In this document: piece by piece, positions 10,517 to 18,790 of the stretch
Numbering within the stretch: position 1 is the first letter of the stretch
How the letters are laid out: each line of letters opens with the position of its first letter
From: JAATFS01 sp037145635
GTDB taxonomy: Bacteria > Pseudomonadota > Gammaproteobacteria > Xanthomonadales > Xanthomonadaceae
Length of the DNA stretch: 64,000 bases
Direction of reading: 5' to 3'
Assembly: GCA_037145635.1 (NCBI GenBank)
Contig: JBBCXB010000005.1
Span: forward strand, 310,001 to 374,000
Program-made: the position numbers and the translations under genes
Notes under the pieces: model-generated
What the model was told of the DNA's origin: nothing
What the model saw: the letters and a program-made list of their open reading frames with translations, nothing else
Databases searched by the model: none

Positions 10517-11053
10517 CTAGAAGCTGATCCAGAAGCAGTCGTACTGCCGGCGCAGCTCGAACACGGTGCGCGACGGCGTGCTGCCGCCGGCCAGCGTCTG
10601 TTCCAGGCGCAGGCCGCGTGGACGCGGTCGCGGCGTGCCGGCGGCCGCGTCGGGTGCATCGGGGTCCGCGTCCGGATACACCGGCGCGATGTCCAGCAGC
10701 GGCCGCTGCACGATCGCCTCCAGCCGCGACAGCACCTGGCCGGCTCCGCGGTCGGACAGCGCCGGCCACAGGTAGAGGCCGGACAGGCGGTTGACGTCGC
10801 GGGCCTGCACCGCGTCGCGCAGGCGGTACACCAGGTCGCTCAGGCGCCTCGGGCACCCGACCTGGGCGGGAGGCGCGGCCGCGCCGGTGCGCGGCGGCGC
10901 CGGCGGCAGCCGGTCGCGCGCGCCCAGGTCCTCGCAGCGGCGGTCGCTGTAGACGGTTTCGCCGCCGGCGGCCACGCAGCGGTGCACCTGCTGCGCGTGG
11001 AGGCGCGGCAGCGGCAGCAGGCACAGCCCGAGCAGGAGCAGGAGGCGGGTCAT
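10517..11053 (-). CDS. Secreted DUF4124-like hypothetical protein
   Basis: 178 residues with a cleavable-type signal peptide (MTRLLLLLGLCLLPLPRLHA) followed by the DUF4124-type opening QQVHRCVAAGGETVYSDRRCED. The rest has a Pro/Ala-rich stretch and several cysteines (VGCPRRL, YDCFW) that could form disulfides in the periplasm. No enzymatic motif is seen. It converges with the kinase gene (25-bp gap) and lies 44 bp downstream of metF on the same strand. Confidence 0.7.
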   Translation of the reverse strand: MTRLLLLLGLCLLPLPRLHAQQVHRCVAAGGETVYSDRRCEDLGARDRLPPAPPRTGAAAPPAQVGCPRRLSDLVYRLRDAVQARDVNRLSGLYLWPALSDRGAGQVLSRLEAIVQRPLLDIAPVYPDADPDAPDAAAGTPRPRPRGLRLEQTLAGGSTPSRTVFELRRQYDCFWISF

Positions 11054-11097
11054 CGCCGCAGCCTAGCGCGCCGCCCGTGCAGGGCGGATGCGCCGGC

Positions 11098-11928
11098 TCA
11101 GGCCGTGCCGAGCAGCTGCAGCACCTGGCTGGACGGCTTGGCGAGATTGAGCGTGTAGAAATGCAGCGACGGCGCGCCGCCGTCGAGCAGGCGCTCGCAC
11201 AGCCGGGCGACCACCTCGGCACCGAACGCGCGCACCGACTCGGCGTCGTCGCCATAGGCCTGCATGCGCTTGCCGATCCAGCGCGGGATCTCCGCACCGC
11301 ACTGCTCGGAGAACCGGCGCAGCTGGCTGAAGTTGGAGATCGGCATCACCCCCGGCACGATCGGGATCTCCACCCCGAGCCGGCGCACGGCGTCGACGAA
11401 GTGGAAATAGGCGTCGGGGTTGTAGAAGTACTGGGTGATCGCGGCATCGGCGCCGGCGTCGACCTTGGCCTTGAAGTGCTTGAGGTCGCTGAGCGCGTCG
11501 CTGGCCTGCGGGTGCGTCTCGGGGTAGGCGCCGACCTCGATGTGGAAGGCGTCGCCGTGCTCGGCGCGGATGAAGGCGATCAGGTCGGCGGCGTAGCGCA
11601 GGTCGCCGGGGTGGCCCATGCCCGAGGGCAGGTCGCCACGCAGCGCGACGATGCGCCGGCAGCCGATCGCGCGGTAGAGCTTGAGCAGCTCGCGGATCTC
11701 CTCGCGGCTGCCGCCGACGCAGGACAGGTGCGGCGCCGCCTCGAAGCCGTGCTTCTGCTTGAGGTGGCGGACGGTCTCGGAGGTGTAGCTGAGCGTGGAG
11801 CCGCCGGCGCCGAAGGTGCAGGACACGTAGTCCGGCGCGAAGGCCTTGAGGCGGTTCGCGGTGCGGTCGAGCTGCGCGCGCTGGTCGTCGGTCTTGGGCG
11901 GGTAGAACTCGAAGCTGACGGAGGGCAT
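11098..11928 (-). CDS. metF: 5,10-methylenetetrahydrofolate reductase MetF
   Basis: FAD enzyme that makes 5-methyl-tetrahydrofolate for methionine synthesis. 276 residues from the ATG at 11928 (MPSVSFEFYPPKT). An upstream in-frame ATG at 11958 would add ten Pro-rich residues, but the predicted -10 box (TATTAT, 11957-11962) makes the shorter form more likely. Visible family marks are FEFYPPKT, containing the catalytic Glu, then VSCTFGAGGS, ALRGDLP and ITQYFYNPDAYF. The gene is single, with a palindromic operator in its promoter shared with metK. Confidence 0.95.
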   Translation of the reverse strand: MPSVSFEFYPPKTDDQRAQLDRTANRLKAFAPDYVSCTFGAGGSTLSYTSETVRHLKQKHGFEAAPHLSCVGGSREEIRELLKLYRAIGCRRIVALRGDLPSGMGHPGDLRYAADLIAFIRAEHGDAFHIEVGAYPETHPQASDALSDLKHFKAKVDAGADAAITQYFYNPDAYFHFVDAVRRLGVEIPIVPGVMPISNFSQLRRFSEQCGAEIPRWIGKRMQAYGDDAESVRAFGAEVVARLCERLLDGGAPSLHFYTLNLAKPSSQVLQLLGTA

Positions 11929-11956
11929 CGCGGGCGCCGGCGGGAAAGGTGGCTTC

Positions 11957-11986
11957 ATAATATCTCTTCATCGCGATGAAAGTTAA
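11957..11986 (-). promoter_or_regulatory. metF promoter with palindromic operator between -35 and -10
   Basis: On the minus strand: TTAACT (11986-11981) as -35, an 18-bp spacer, and TATTAT (11962-11957) as -10. The spacer holds the perfect 14-bp palindrome TTCATCGCGATGAA (11967-11980). The same core with two changes (TTGATTCGGATGAA) precedes metK. A palindrome inside the spacer suggests a repressor. The SAH-responsive ArsR-family regulator SahR is a candidate by role only. Confidence 0.65.
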
Positions 11987-12200
11987 GTGCCGACGCGGCC
12001 GGCCCGGTGCCCGCGTCGTGCGAGCGCGCCGTCCGCCCTTCGCGGTGGCAAGACAGGCATCGGCCGCGCGGTGCCCGCGCTTGAGCGGGGCGTGGCGTCA
12101 CGGGAGGCCTGGAGGATTCATCGGGCGCCCTCCCGGCGCTGACGCCGCGCGAAGGCGGGCCGACCTAAACTGCGCGGTCCTGTCCAACCGAGGAGCGCCG

Positions 12201-13178
12201 ATGAGCCCCCCCACCATGACCGCCATCGCCATCCGCGAGGGCAAGGGCGACGCCGATGCGCTGTACGCCACCTCGCAGCCGCGGCCGCAGCCTGCGCCGG
12301 GCCAGGTGCTGATCCGCGTGCGCGCCGCCGGCGTCAACCGCCCCGACCTGCTGCAGCGCGGCGGCCACTACCCGCCGCCGCCCGGTGCGCCGGAGACGCT
12401 CGGCCTGGAGGTGGCCGGCGAGGTGGTGGAGGCCGCCGGCCGCTGGCAGGTGGGCGACCGGGTCTGCGCCCTGCTGGGCGGCGGCGGCTACGCCGAGTAC
12501 GTGGCGGTGGACGCGCGCCACGTGCTGCCGGTGCCGGAGGGGCTGGACCTGGTACAGGCCGCGGCGCTGCCCGAGACGGTGTTCACCGCCTACGCCAACC
12601 TGTTCGAGCACGGCCACCTGGCCGCCGGCGAGTGGCTACTGCTGCATGGCGCCACCTCCGGCATCGGTGTCACCGCGATCCAGATGGCCAAGGCCGCCGG
12701 CGCGCACGTGCTGGCCACCGCGCGCTCGGCCGCCAAGGCGGCACAGGCGCGCGAGCTGGGCGCGGACGTGGCGATCGATTCCACCGCCGAGTCGTTCGTG
12801 GCCGCGGCCAAGGCCCACGGCGGGGTGGACGTGGCGCTGGACATGGTCGGCGCGGCGGTCTTCGCCGACACCCTTGAGGCGCTCAACCCGCACGGTCGCA
12901 TCGTCTATATCGCCTCGCAGGCCGGGGCCACGCTGCAGGTGCCGATCCCGCAGCTGATGCGCAAGCAGGCCGTGCTCACCGGCTCGACCCTGCGCCCGCG
13001 CAGCGCCGACGAGAAGGCGCGCCTGGCCGCCGAGATCGAGCGCGTGGTGTGGCCGTGGATCGCGCAGGGCCAGCTGCGCGTGCTGATCGACCGGCGCTTC
13101 CCGCTGGCCGAGGCGGCGCAGGCGCACCGCCATCTGGAGGAAGGCGGTCACCTGGGCAAGGTGGTGCTGGAGGTGTAG
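12201..13178 (+). CDS. Zinc-independent NADPH:quinone oxidoreductase (MDR family)
   Basis: 325-residue medium-chain dehydrogenase/reductase of the quinone-oxidoreductase (PIG3/TP53I3-like) type. It has the GroES-like N-terminal domain (VRAAGVNRPDLLQRGGHYPPPPGAPETLGLE, split by family features) and the NADPH-binding Rossmann motif (HGATSGIGVTAIQMAK) at about residue 145. There is no catalytic-zinc cysteine cluster. It probably reduces quinones or enones in the cytoplasm. The ATG follows gagg. It is transcribed alone, divergent from metF, so the 272-bp gap holds both promoters. Confidence 0.93.
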   Translation: MSPPTMTAIAIREGKGDADALYATSQPRPQPAPGQVLIRVRAAGVNRPDLLQRGGHYPPPPGAPETLGLEVAGEVVEAAGRWQVGDRVCALLGGGGYAEYVAVDARHVLPVPEGLDLVQAAALPETVFTAYANLFEHGHLAAGEWLLLHGATSGIGVTAIQMAKAAGAHVLATARSAAKAAQARELGADVAIDSTAESFVAAAKAHGGVDVALDMVGAAVFADTLEALNPHGRIVYIASQAGATLQVPIPQLMRKQAVLTGSTLRPRSADEKARLAAEIERVVWPWIAQGQLRVLIDRRFPLAEAAQAHRHLEEGGHLGKVVLEV

Positions 13179-13513
13179 CGGGAGTGCGGCGCGCTCCGAG
13201 CGCGCCTGCAGCGGGCGCGCGCCCGCCGCGACCCGAGGCGCGCTGGCACGCCGCGGCGATGGCGCTCCCCGCGCGTCCGGTCGCCGCTCCGGCATGAGCC
13301 GGGACCGTCGGCCGGGGCGCCCGGCGAGGTGGGCCTGCGCCGGGCGCAGGCGTGGCCCGGCGCCGGGACCACCGAAAGCCCGGCGACCGTGCGCGTGGCC
13401 GAGCGCGCCACCGCCCCGATACATCGCTGTGCGGGATCGCTGTGTCGCGGGGCGGCGGCTTTCGTTCGCCGGCCGCATCGTCTAGCGTGGCGGTCCCGCC
13501 CCGGAGTCCTGCC
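13179..13513. other. 335-bp gap after the quinone reductase gene
   Basis: No gene seen. An 8-bp stem GGCGCGCT-CCG-AGCGCGCC (13188-13206) directly after the quinone reductase stop may be a terminator lacking a T tract. A weak -10-like CTAGCG lies near 13482, about 30 bp before the next start. Confidence 0.5.
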
Positions 13514-14767
13514 ATGTCCACATCGCCGCCCGCTCCCGACCGCTCGCGCCGCCACTTCCTGGGCGCGGCCACCGCCTGCGGCGCGGCGCTGGCGTTGCCG
13601 CGGGCCCAGGCGCGCAAGGCGCCGGCCCGGGGCGCCATCGACGCGGCCATCGAGGCCGCGCTCGCCGACCGGCGCCTGGTCGGCGCGGTGGTGCTGGTGC
13701 AGCGCGATGGCAAGCGGGTCTACCACCGCGCCGCCGGCCTGGCCGACCGCGAGTCCGGCACGCCGATGCGCGAGGACACGTTGTTCCGGCTGGCGTCGGT
13801 CAGCAAGCCGGTGGTCACCACCGCCGCGATGGCGCTGGTGGCGCGCGGGAAACTCGACCTGGAGGCGCCGGTGACGCGCTGGCTGCCGCAGTTCCGGCCG
13901 GCGCTGGCCGATGGCAGCCGTCCCCCCATCACCCTGCGCCAGCTGCTCTGCCATACCTCCGGGCTCGGCTACCGCTTCGACGAGACCGGTGCGGTGCGGC
14001 CCTACCGGGAGGCCGGGGTGTCCGACGGGCTCGACCGTCCCGGCTTCGACCTGGACGAGAACCTGCGGCGGCTGGCGTCGGCCCCGCTGGGCTTCCGGCC
14101 CGGCACGCAATGGCGCTACTCGCTGGGCATCGACGTGGCTGGCGCGGTGGTGCAGCGCGCCGCCGACGCGCCGCTGGACCAGGCGGTGCAGCGCCTGGTG
14201 GGGGCCCCGCTGGGCTGGCGCGACACGGGCTTCCATGCCACCGATCCGCGGCGCCTGGCGGTGCCCTACGTCAACGACACGCCGGCCCCGCACCGCATGC
14301 AGGGCGCCGAGCAGGTGCCGCTGGTGCCCGGCGCCGACGGCGTCGCCTTCGACCCGGCGCGTGCGCTGGACCCGCAGGCCTATCCGTCCGGCGGCGCCGG
14401 CATGGTCGGCTCCGCCGGCGAGCTGCTGGCGCTGCTCGACACCCTGTGCCTTGGCGGCGGCGCGGTGCTGCCGCGGGCGCAGGTGCAGGAGATGGCGCGC
14501 GACCAGATCCCCACGCTGGCCGCCGGGTCCGGTCCCGGCTTCGGCTTCGGCCTGGGCTTCGCGGTGCTGCGCGACCCGGCCGCGGCCACGTCCCCGGAAT
14601 CGCCGGGTACCTGGCGCTGGGGCGGGGTCTACGGCCACAGCTGGTTCGTCGACCCGGTGCGCCGGCTGAGCGTGGTCGCGCTCACCAATACCCTCTACGA
14701 GGGCATGTCCGGTCCCTTCGTCAACGCGTTGCGCGACGCCGTGTACGCGGACCTGGCGGCCGGCTGA
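13514..14767 (+). CDS. Tat-exported beta-lactamase-fold serine hydrolase
   Basis: 417-residue class C beta-lactamase/penicillin-binding-like protein. The N-terminus has a twin-arginine signal (SRRHFLGAATACGAALALP). The SxxK nucleophile motif is SVSK (LASVSKPVVTTAAM) at about residue 96, and HTSGL is a typical core motif. The YxN-like element is W-RYSLG and the late HxG-like element is YGHS. Such proteins are esterases or D-aminopeptidases more often than true beta-lactamases. Probably periplasmic, exported folded. Transcribed alone and converging with the amylase gene. Confidence 0.88.
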   Translation: MSTSPPAPDRSRRHFLGAATACGAALALPRAQARKAPARGAIDAAIEAALADRRLVGAVVLVQRDGKRVYHRAAGLADRESGTPMREDTLFRLASVSKPVVTTAAMALVARGKLDLEAPVTRWLPQFRPALADGSRPPITLRQLLCHTSGLGYRFDETGAVRPYREAGVSDGLDRPGFDLDENLRRLASAPLGFRPGTQWRYSLGIDVAGAVVQRAADAPLDQAVQRLVGAPLGWRDTGFHATDPRRLAVPYVNDTPAPHRMQGAEQVPLVPGADGVAFDPARALDPQAYPSGGAGMVGSAGELLALLDTLCLGGGAVLPRAQVQEMARDQIPTLAAGSGPGFGFGLGFAVLRDPAAATSPESPGTWRWGGVYGHSWFVDPVRRLSVVALTNTLYEGMSGPFVNALRDAVYADLAAG

Positions 14768-14797
14768 CCGCGGCGCCAGCGGCGTGCGCGTGCCGCG

Positions 14798-16222
14798 TCA
14801 GCGCTTCCACATCCGCGCCTGCCGCGCCGGCAGGCTGAAGGTGTAGGTCGCGCTGCCGATGCGCACCACGGTGCCCGAGCCCAGCGCATCGACGTAGTCC
14901 ACGTTCCAGCGCAGCACGCTGCCGCTCATCGCGACCGTGGCGTTCACCGCGCTGCCGCACTTGTTGATGCCGACGATGCCCAGGTCGCCGCGGCGGAACA
15001 GCAGGTAGCAGGCGCCGTGCGCCAGCACCTGCATGTCGCTGCCCTGGGCGGCGTTGTGGAAGCCGACCATGCGCTGCAGGTCGCTGCGCAGGTAGGCGTC
15101 GACCCAGCGGTTGTCGCCGCTCTCGTTGTGGTCGGAGTACACCATCGGCACGCCGCCGTCGCGGCCGAGCAGGTAGGCGTAGGCCAGGGTCTCGTCGACC
15201 GGGTCGAGGATGGCGTAGCGGAAGCCGGCGTTGTTGGGGATGTCGTGCGTCACCGCGAAGGTCACCGCACGCGCGCCGGGCAGCGCCTGGCCGTAGGCGC
15301 CCGGGTCCACCAGCGCCTCCAGGCTGCCGGCGGGCAGCAGCGCGTTGCGCAGCGTGTTGAACAGCGGGAAGTCGTAGGCCGCATGCGCGGTCTCCTGCAG
15401 GTAGGGCGCCAGGAAGCGGTCGTAGTCGACGGTGCCGGCGCCGCCGCCGGTGATCACCTCGCCGAACACGTGCAGGCCGGCGCGCAGGTCCGCGTCCAGC
15501 ACCTGGTTCAGGTGCGCGAAGGTCATGTGCTTGGCCGCGTCGATGCGCAGGCCGGTCACGCCCATCCGCTTGAGCGCCTGCAGGTAGGCGCGCTGCTGCT
15601 GCACCACCCAGGCGTTGCCGACCAGGTCCGGCAGGCCGGCATCGCCGCTGCCGCCGCAGATGCGGTAGGTGCGCACCTGGTAGGCGTCGGCATAGTCGCC
15701 GATGCACTGCGCCGGGCCGAAGTCGCCGGCGCCGAACAGGTTGCTGCCGAGGTCGCCGAACAGCCGCAGCGACGCATAGCGGCCGGGATCGGCGGCGTAG
15801 CGCGCCAGCACCGCGCTGCCGGGATAGTCCAGGTCGGCGCGGATCGGCGCCTCGTTCGCCATGTGGTTGAGGACCACGTCGGCGTAGGTCTCCACACCCT
15901 GGTCGGCCAGCGCCTGCACCATGCGCGCGAAGCCGGCGGTGTCGCCGAGCGGGTGGTCGATCACGCGCAGGTCCTGCGGCTGGTAGCGGGCCCACCACTC
16001 GCTGCCCTGCGAGCGGTAGGCCGGCGCCACCAGCACCTTGCGGTAGCCGGCCGCGGCGATCTGCGCCGCGCGCGCCTCCACCGTGGCGTACGGCCAGTTG
16101 AACGCGTGCAGGATGACCTCGGCCTGCGCGCCGAAGGCGGCGGCGAACAGCAGCAGCCCGGTGGCCAGCAGGCGGCGCACGCCGCGACCGGGCAGGGGAA
16201 GGAAAGCGGGACGATCACGCAT
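14798..16222 (-). CDS. Secreted alpha-amylase (GH13)
   Basis: 474-residue alpha-amylase that cuts internal alpha-1,4 bonds of starch outside the cell or in the periplasm. The signal peptide is residues 1-34 (RRLLATGLLLFAAAFGAQA). The GH13 catalytic set is complete: nucleophile D228 (GLRIDAAKH), acid/base E255 (HVFGEVI) and transition-state D327 (AVTHD). The calcium/substrate motif DVVLNH is at 115-120. The C-terminal beta domain has no separate starch-binding domain. It resembles the Xanthomonas campestris periplasmic/extracellular amylase. It is divergent from the M14 peptidase across a 682-bp gap holding a LacI-type palindrome and the long heptamer array. Confidence 0.95.
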   Translation of the reverse strand: MRDRPAFLPLPGRGVRRLLATGLLLFAAAFGAQAEVILHAFNWPYATVEARAAQIAAAGYRKVLVAPAYRSQGSEWWARYQPQDLRVIDHPLGDTAGFARMVQALADQGVETYADVVLNHMANEAPIRADLDYPGSAVLARYAADPGRYASLRLFGDLGSNLFGAGDFGPAQCIGDYADAYQVRTYRICGGSGDAGLPDLVGNAWVVQQQRAYLQALKRMGVTGLRIDAAKHMTFAHLNQVLDADLRAGLHVFGEVITGGGAGTVDYDRFLAPYLQETAHAAYDFPLFNTLRNALLPAGSLEALVDPGAYGQALPGARAVTFAVTHDIPNNAGFRYAILDPVDETLAYAYLLGRDGGVPMVYSDHNESGDNRWVDAYLRSDLQRMVGFHNAAQGSDMQVLAHGACYLLFRRGDLGIVGINKCGSAVNATVAMSGSVLRWNVDYVDALGSGTVVRIGSATYTFSLPARQARMWKR

Positions 16223-16365
16223 GACAGGGCTCCTTGCGTAGGCAGGCAGGACCGCCGGCGCTGCGCGCGGCGGCCGCTCGAAGGCTTCGGCCCCTGTCCC
16301 GAAGCGCGCCGTGCGGACGGCGCGGCCACGATGCTAGGGGCAGCGTGCGCCGCAGCATGGCGGGC

Positions 16366-16379
16366 TGCATACGTATTCG
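16366..16379. promoter_or_regulatory. Candidate LacI-family operator upstream of the amylase gene
   Basis: TGCATACGTATTCG with a perfect 8-bp core palindrome ATACGTAT (16369-16376) and a central CpG, the usual shape of LacI/GalR-type operators. It lies about 145 bp upstream of the amylase start. Sugar-responsive LacI regulators control starch use in Xanthomonas, so the position fits, but the regulator is not in the window. Confidence 0.4.
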
Positions 16380-16484
16380 CTGCAGGGGCGGCACGGCAGG
16401 ACCGGGCGCGGAGCGGACAGAGCGGGCCATGGCATGTGGCGATGGTCCGCGCAGGAACGCGTGCGCCACACGGGCAGCTACCCG

Positions 16485-16680
16485 CCACTCGCCACTCGCC
16501 ACTCGCTAACCGCCAACCGCCAACTGCCAACCCCCAACCCCCAACCCCCAACCTCCAACCCCCAACCTCCAACCTCCAACCTCCAACCTCCAACCTCCAA
16601 GCTCCAAGCTCCAAGCTCCAACTGTCAGACGCCAGACGTCAGCCGTCAGCCGTCAGCCGTCAGCCGTCAGCCGTCAGCCG
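16485..16680 (+). repeat. Mosaic heptanucleotide array, 28 units in one register
   Basis: 196 bp made of 28 unbroken 7-bp units whose sequence drifts in blocks. The order is ccactcg x3, ctaaccg, ccaaccg, ccaactg, ccaaccc x3, ccaacct, ccaaccc, ccaacct x5, ccaagct x3, ccaactg, tcagacg, ccagacg and tcagccg x6. The register never slips. It is an SSR locus between the divergent amylase (start 16222) and M14 peptidase (start 16905) genes. It is much less GC-rich and more strand-asymmetric (C/A rich on plus) than the surrounding DNA. Confidence 0.95.
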
Positions 16681-16904
16681 ATCCCGGCACGCGCCAGGCT
16701 GGCCCGGGGCGATCCCGGCGCGGGGGCTCCGCGACCCTGTCCGGGCAGCGCAAGGTGACGGTTCCGATCCTGACTCGCCTCGCGTCCGTCCGTCATGGCA
16801 GGCCCCCGCCGGGGTTTCTGCGGCGTCTCCGTACAGCGCCGGGCAGCACGGGCACCGATGCTAAAGTTCCGGGTTCCCCCCATAGACGCCACACAGGTTC
16901 CGCG

Positions 16905-17828
16905 ATGACATCCGAAGCTTTCTACCCCATCGGTACGCCCGGGCAGCCCTGGGGCGCGGCCGAGAAGGCGGCGTGGCGCGCGCGCCAGCGCGTGCAGCGC
17001 AGCTACGCCGACGAGGTGCTGGCACCGGTCGAGCGCCTGCGCGCAAGCTGGGACGTGGTGGACTACGGCGCGCTCGACTATCCGCCCGAGCGCTACCCGC
17101 TGCGGGCACTGCGCAGCCGGGACTGGGACGACGGCTTGCCGGTAATGCTGATCACCGGCGGCGTGCACGGCTACGAGACCAGCGGCGTGCAGGGCGCGCT
17201 GCAGTTCGCGCAGTTGCACGCGCGCGACTATGCCGGGCGCGCCAACCTGCTGCTGGCGCCCTGCGTGAGCCCCTGGGGCTACGAGCGCATCCAGCGCTGG
17301 AACGCGGACGCGCTCGATCCCAATCGCTCGTTCCGGGACGCCAGCCCGGCGCAGGAGTCGGCGGCGCTGATGCGCCTGGCCGCGCCGCTGCGCGGCCGCG
17401 TGCTGATGCATATCGACCTGCACGAGACCACCGACAGCGACGAGTCGGAGTTTCGCCCGGCACTGGCCGCCCGCGAGGGGGAGGCCTTCGTGCCGGGCGG
17501 CATTCCCGACGGCTTCTATCTGGTCGACGACAGCGAGAACCCGCAGCCGGCGTTCCAGCAGGCCGTGGTCGCCGCCGTGGCGCAGGTGACGCACATCGCG
17601 CCGGCCGATGCCGACGGGCGGATGATCGGCTCGCCGGTGGTGGCGCCGGGCGTGATCGAGTACCCGCTGAAGCGGCTGGGCCTGTGCGCCGGCCTCACCG
17701 GCGCGGCGTACACCACCACCACCGAGGTCTATCCGGACAGCCCCGATGCCACGCCGGCGCAGTGCGACGCGGCGCAGGTCGCCGCGATCCGCGCCGCGAT
17801 CGAGCATGCGCTGGCGCATCCGCGCTGA
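16905..17828 (+). CDS. M14-family zinc carboxypeptidase-like protein
   Basis: 307-residue cytoplasmic protein of the M14 carboxypeptidase/succinylglutamate desuccinylase-like fold. The HxxE zinc pair is visible in GGVHGYETSG (about residues 86-95) and the third ligand in LMHIDLHETTDSDE. No signal peptide is seen. The ATG at 16905 follows a weak purine stretch. It could hydrolyse C-terminal amino acids or acyl-amino acids. It is followed after 38 bp by the DUF3228 gene on the same strand. Confidence 0.85.
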   Translation: MTSEAFYPIGTPGQPWGAAEKAAWRARQRVQRSYADEVLAPVERLRASWDVVDYGALDYPPERYPLRALRSRDWDDGLPVMLITGGVHGYETSGVQGALQFAQLHARDYAGRANLLLAPCVSPWGYERIQRWNADALDPNRSFRDASPAQESAALMRLAAPLRGRVLMHIDLHETTDSDESEFRPALAAREGEAFVPGGIPDGFYLVDDSENPQPAFQQAVVAAVAQVTHIAPADADGRMIGSPVVAPGVIEYPLKRLGLCAGLTGAAYTTTTEVYPDSPDATPAQCDAAQVAAIRAAIEHALAHPR

Positions 17829-17866
17829 GCCGTACGTCTCCCGATTCCCGTCCACCGGCCACCCGC

Positions 17867-18424
17867 ATGTCGATCGTCCTGACCCGCTTCGCCCGCCCCC
17901 GCCTGTTTCCGCGCGAGCCGCGCGGCAACACCCTGCAGGACTGCACCCCCGAGCAGTTCGAGCGCCGCCTCAACGAAGAGACGCCGTTCGAGGTGCTCGA
18001 GGGCTACGCGCCGTTCTGCAGGCTGCACGTGCACCGCAACTGGACCTCCACCCGCTGCCTGACGGTGCCGATCACCGACGCCAACCGCGCCCTGCTGCGC
18101 TCCGGCTACGAGGCGCGCAACTCGGCCGAGCTGCCGGTGCTGGTGCGCTGGTTCGAAGGCGTCGAGCCGCCGGTGGCCGACTACCTGGTGGTAATCCTCT
18201 ACAGCCGCGCGCAGCTGCAGCGGGAAGGCGCGCCGATCGAGGCCGACTGGGGCGTGGTCGGCTGCCTGTACACCGCCACGCCGGAGGAGCTCCCGATGGC
18301 GCCGATCACGATGCTGCGCAACGCGCTGGGCGTGGAGGAGGGCGGCTCCGGCGTGCCGCTGGACCGCGAGGCCTACCGCCGCAGCGTGGCGTTCTGGGAG
18401 TGCCACGCGAACTGGCGCCCTTAG
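17867..18424 (+). CDS. DUF3228-like protein of unknown function
   Basis: 185-residue soluble protein, no signal peptide or membrane segment. Conserved-looking segments include EGYAPFCRLHVHRNWTSTR, TVPITDANRALLRSGYEARN, ELPVLVRWFEGVEPP and DWGVVGCLYTATPEELPMAPITMLRNALGVEEGGSG, which fit my recollection of the DUF3228 family. No catalytic motif is recognised. Probably co-transcribed with the M14 peptidase. A 10-bp perfect stem follows directly after its stop. Confidence 0.7.
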   Translation: MSIVLTRFARPRLFPREPRGNTLQDCTPEQFERRLNEETPFEVLEGYAPFCRLHVHRNWTSTRCLTVPITDANRALLRSGYEARNSAELPVLVRWFEGVEPPVADYLVVILYSRAQLQREGAPIEADWGVVGCLYTATPEELPMAPITMLRNALGVEEGGSGVPLDREAYRRSVAFWECHANWRP

Positions 18425-18457
18425 GCGCCACGGGTGGCCCTGCGCCGCCCGTGGCGC
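18425..18457 (+). terminator. Hairpin after the DUF3228 gene
   Basis: Perfect 10-bp stem GCGCCACGGG / CCCGTGGCGC with a 13-nt loop directly after the stop codon. There is no T tract, so efficiency is uncertain. Confidence 0.45.
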
Positions 18458-18467
18458 AGCGTCCTTG

Positions 18468-18503
18468 CCGGTGGCCGAGGCGCAACCGGTGGCCGAGGCG
18501 CAA
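18468..18503 (+). repeat. Two perfect tandem copies of an 18-bp unit
   Basis: CCGGTGGCCGAGGCGCAA at 18468-18485 and again at 18486-18503. Shorter echoes of the flanking GCGTCCTTGC occur at about 18460, 18530 and 18555, so the segment is repeat-rich. It lies at the edge of the effector/immunity island. Confidence 0.8.
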
Positions 18504-18628
18504 CGTTCTTGGAGCGGGCAGAGGTACAGCGTCCTTGCGGCGGGCATGGGCGTAGGGTCCTTGCGGCCCTCCGGCTAGCCCGGCCCGACGGGGGGGGGCG
18601 GCACCTCCTGGCGGTGGTGCCCAGTCGC

Positions 18629-18679
18629 ACTCTCCTTCTCCCGCGAGCGGGAGAAGGTGCCCGAAGGGCGGATGAGGGT
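18629..18679. repeat. Dispersed REP-like element with a 10-bp hairpin
   Basis: Contains CTTCTCCCGC-GA-GCGGGAGAAG (18635-18656) followed by GTGCCCGAAGGGCGGATGAGGGT. Elements of this pattern recur in intergenic regions of Xanthomonadaceae genomes; that statement is recollection, as there is only one copy in this window. Confidence 0.55.
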
Positions 18680-18743
18680 GCCGCGCCGCGCCCCAACCCC
18701 GGCGCTTCGCCACGCGATGCGTTACTCGACGGTGATGCAGGAC

Positions 18744-18762
18744 GGGCGGCCCAAGGCCGCCC
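18744..18762 (-). terminator. Hairpin downstream of the effector gene
   Basis: Perfect 8-bp stem GGGCGGCC / GGCCGCCC with a 3-nt loop, 29 bp past the effector stop codon on the minus strand. There is no strong T tract. Confidence 0.5.
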
Positions 18763-18790
18763 ATCCTGAATCGATTGAGGGCTCGCGTGG

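Larger units (their letters stand above)
16223..16904. other. 682-bp divergent regulatory region between amylase and M14 peptidase
   Basis: No gene. It holds the candidate LacI-type operator (16366-16379), the 28-unit heptamer array (16485-16680) and a possible -10 (TAAAGT, 16862-16867) for the M14 gene, about 40 bp before its start. Frames running across the array give monotonous 7-residue repeats on both strands and are not credible genes. Confidence 0.7.
18425..18790. other. 366-bp repeat-rich gap at the island edge
   Basis: No gene. It contains, in order, the 18425-18457 hairpin, the 18-bp tandem duplication, a run of nine G (18590-18598), the REP-like element and the effector terminator hairpin. 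This density of repeats is unlike the rest of the window. Confidence 0.6.

Noticed and set aside
15961..16614. Minus-strand frame with a 7-residue repeat (LEVGGWR-like)
   Set aside because: It is only the heptamer array read as codons (three 7-bp units give seven residues) and runs into the amylase signal peptide region in another frame.
18629..18762. CRISPR-like array suggested by several hairpins and repeats
   Set aside because: Repeats are of different types and lengths, with no regular spacers and no cas genes.
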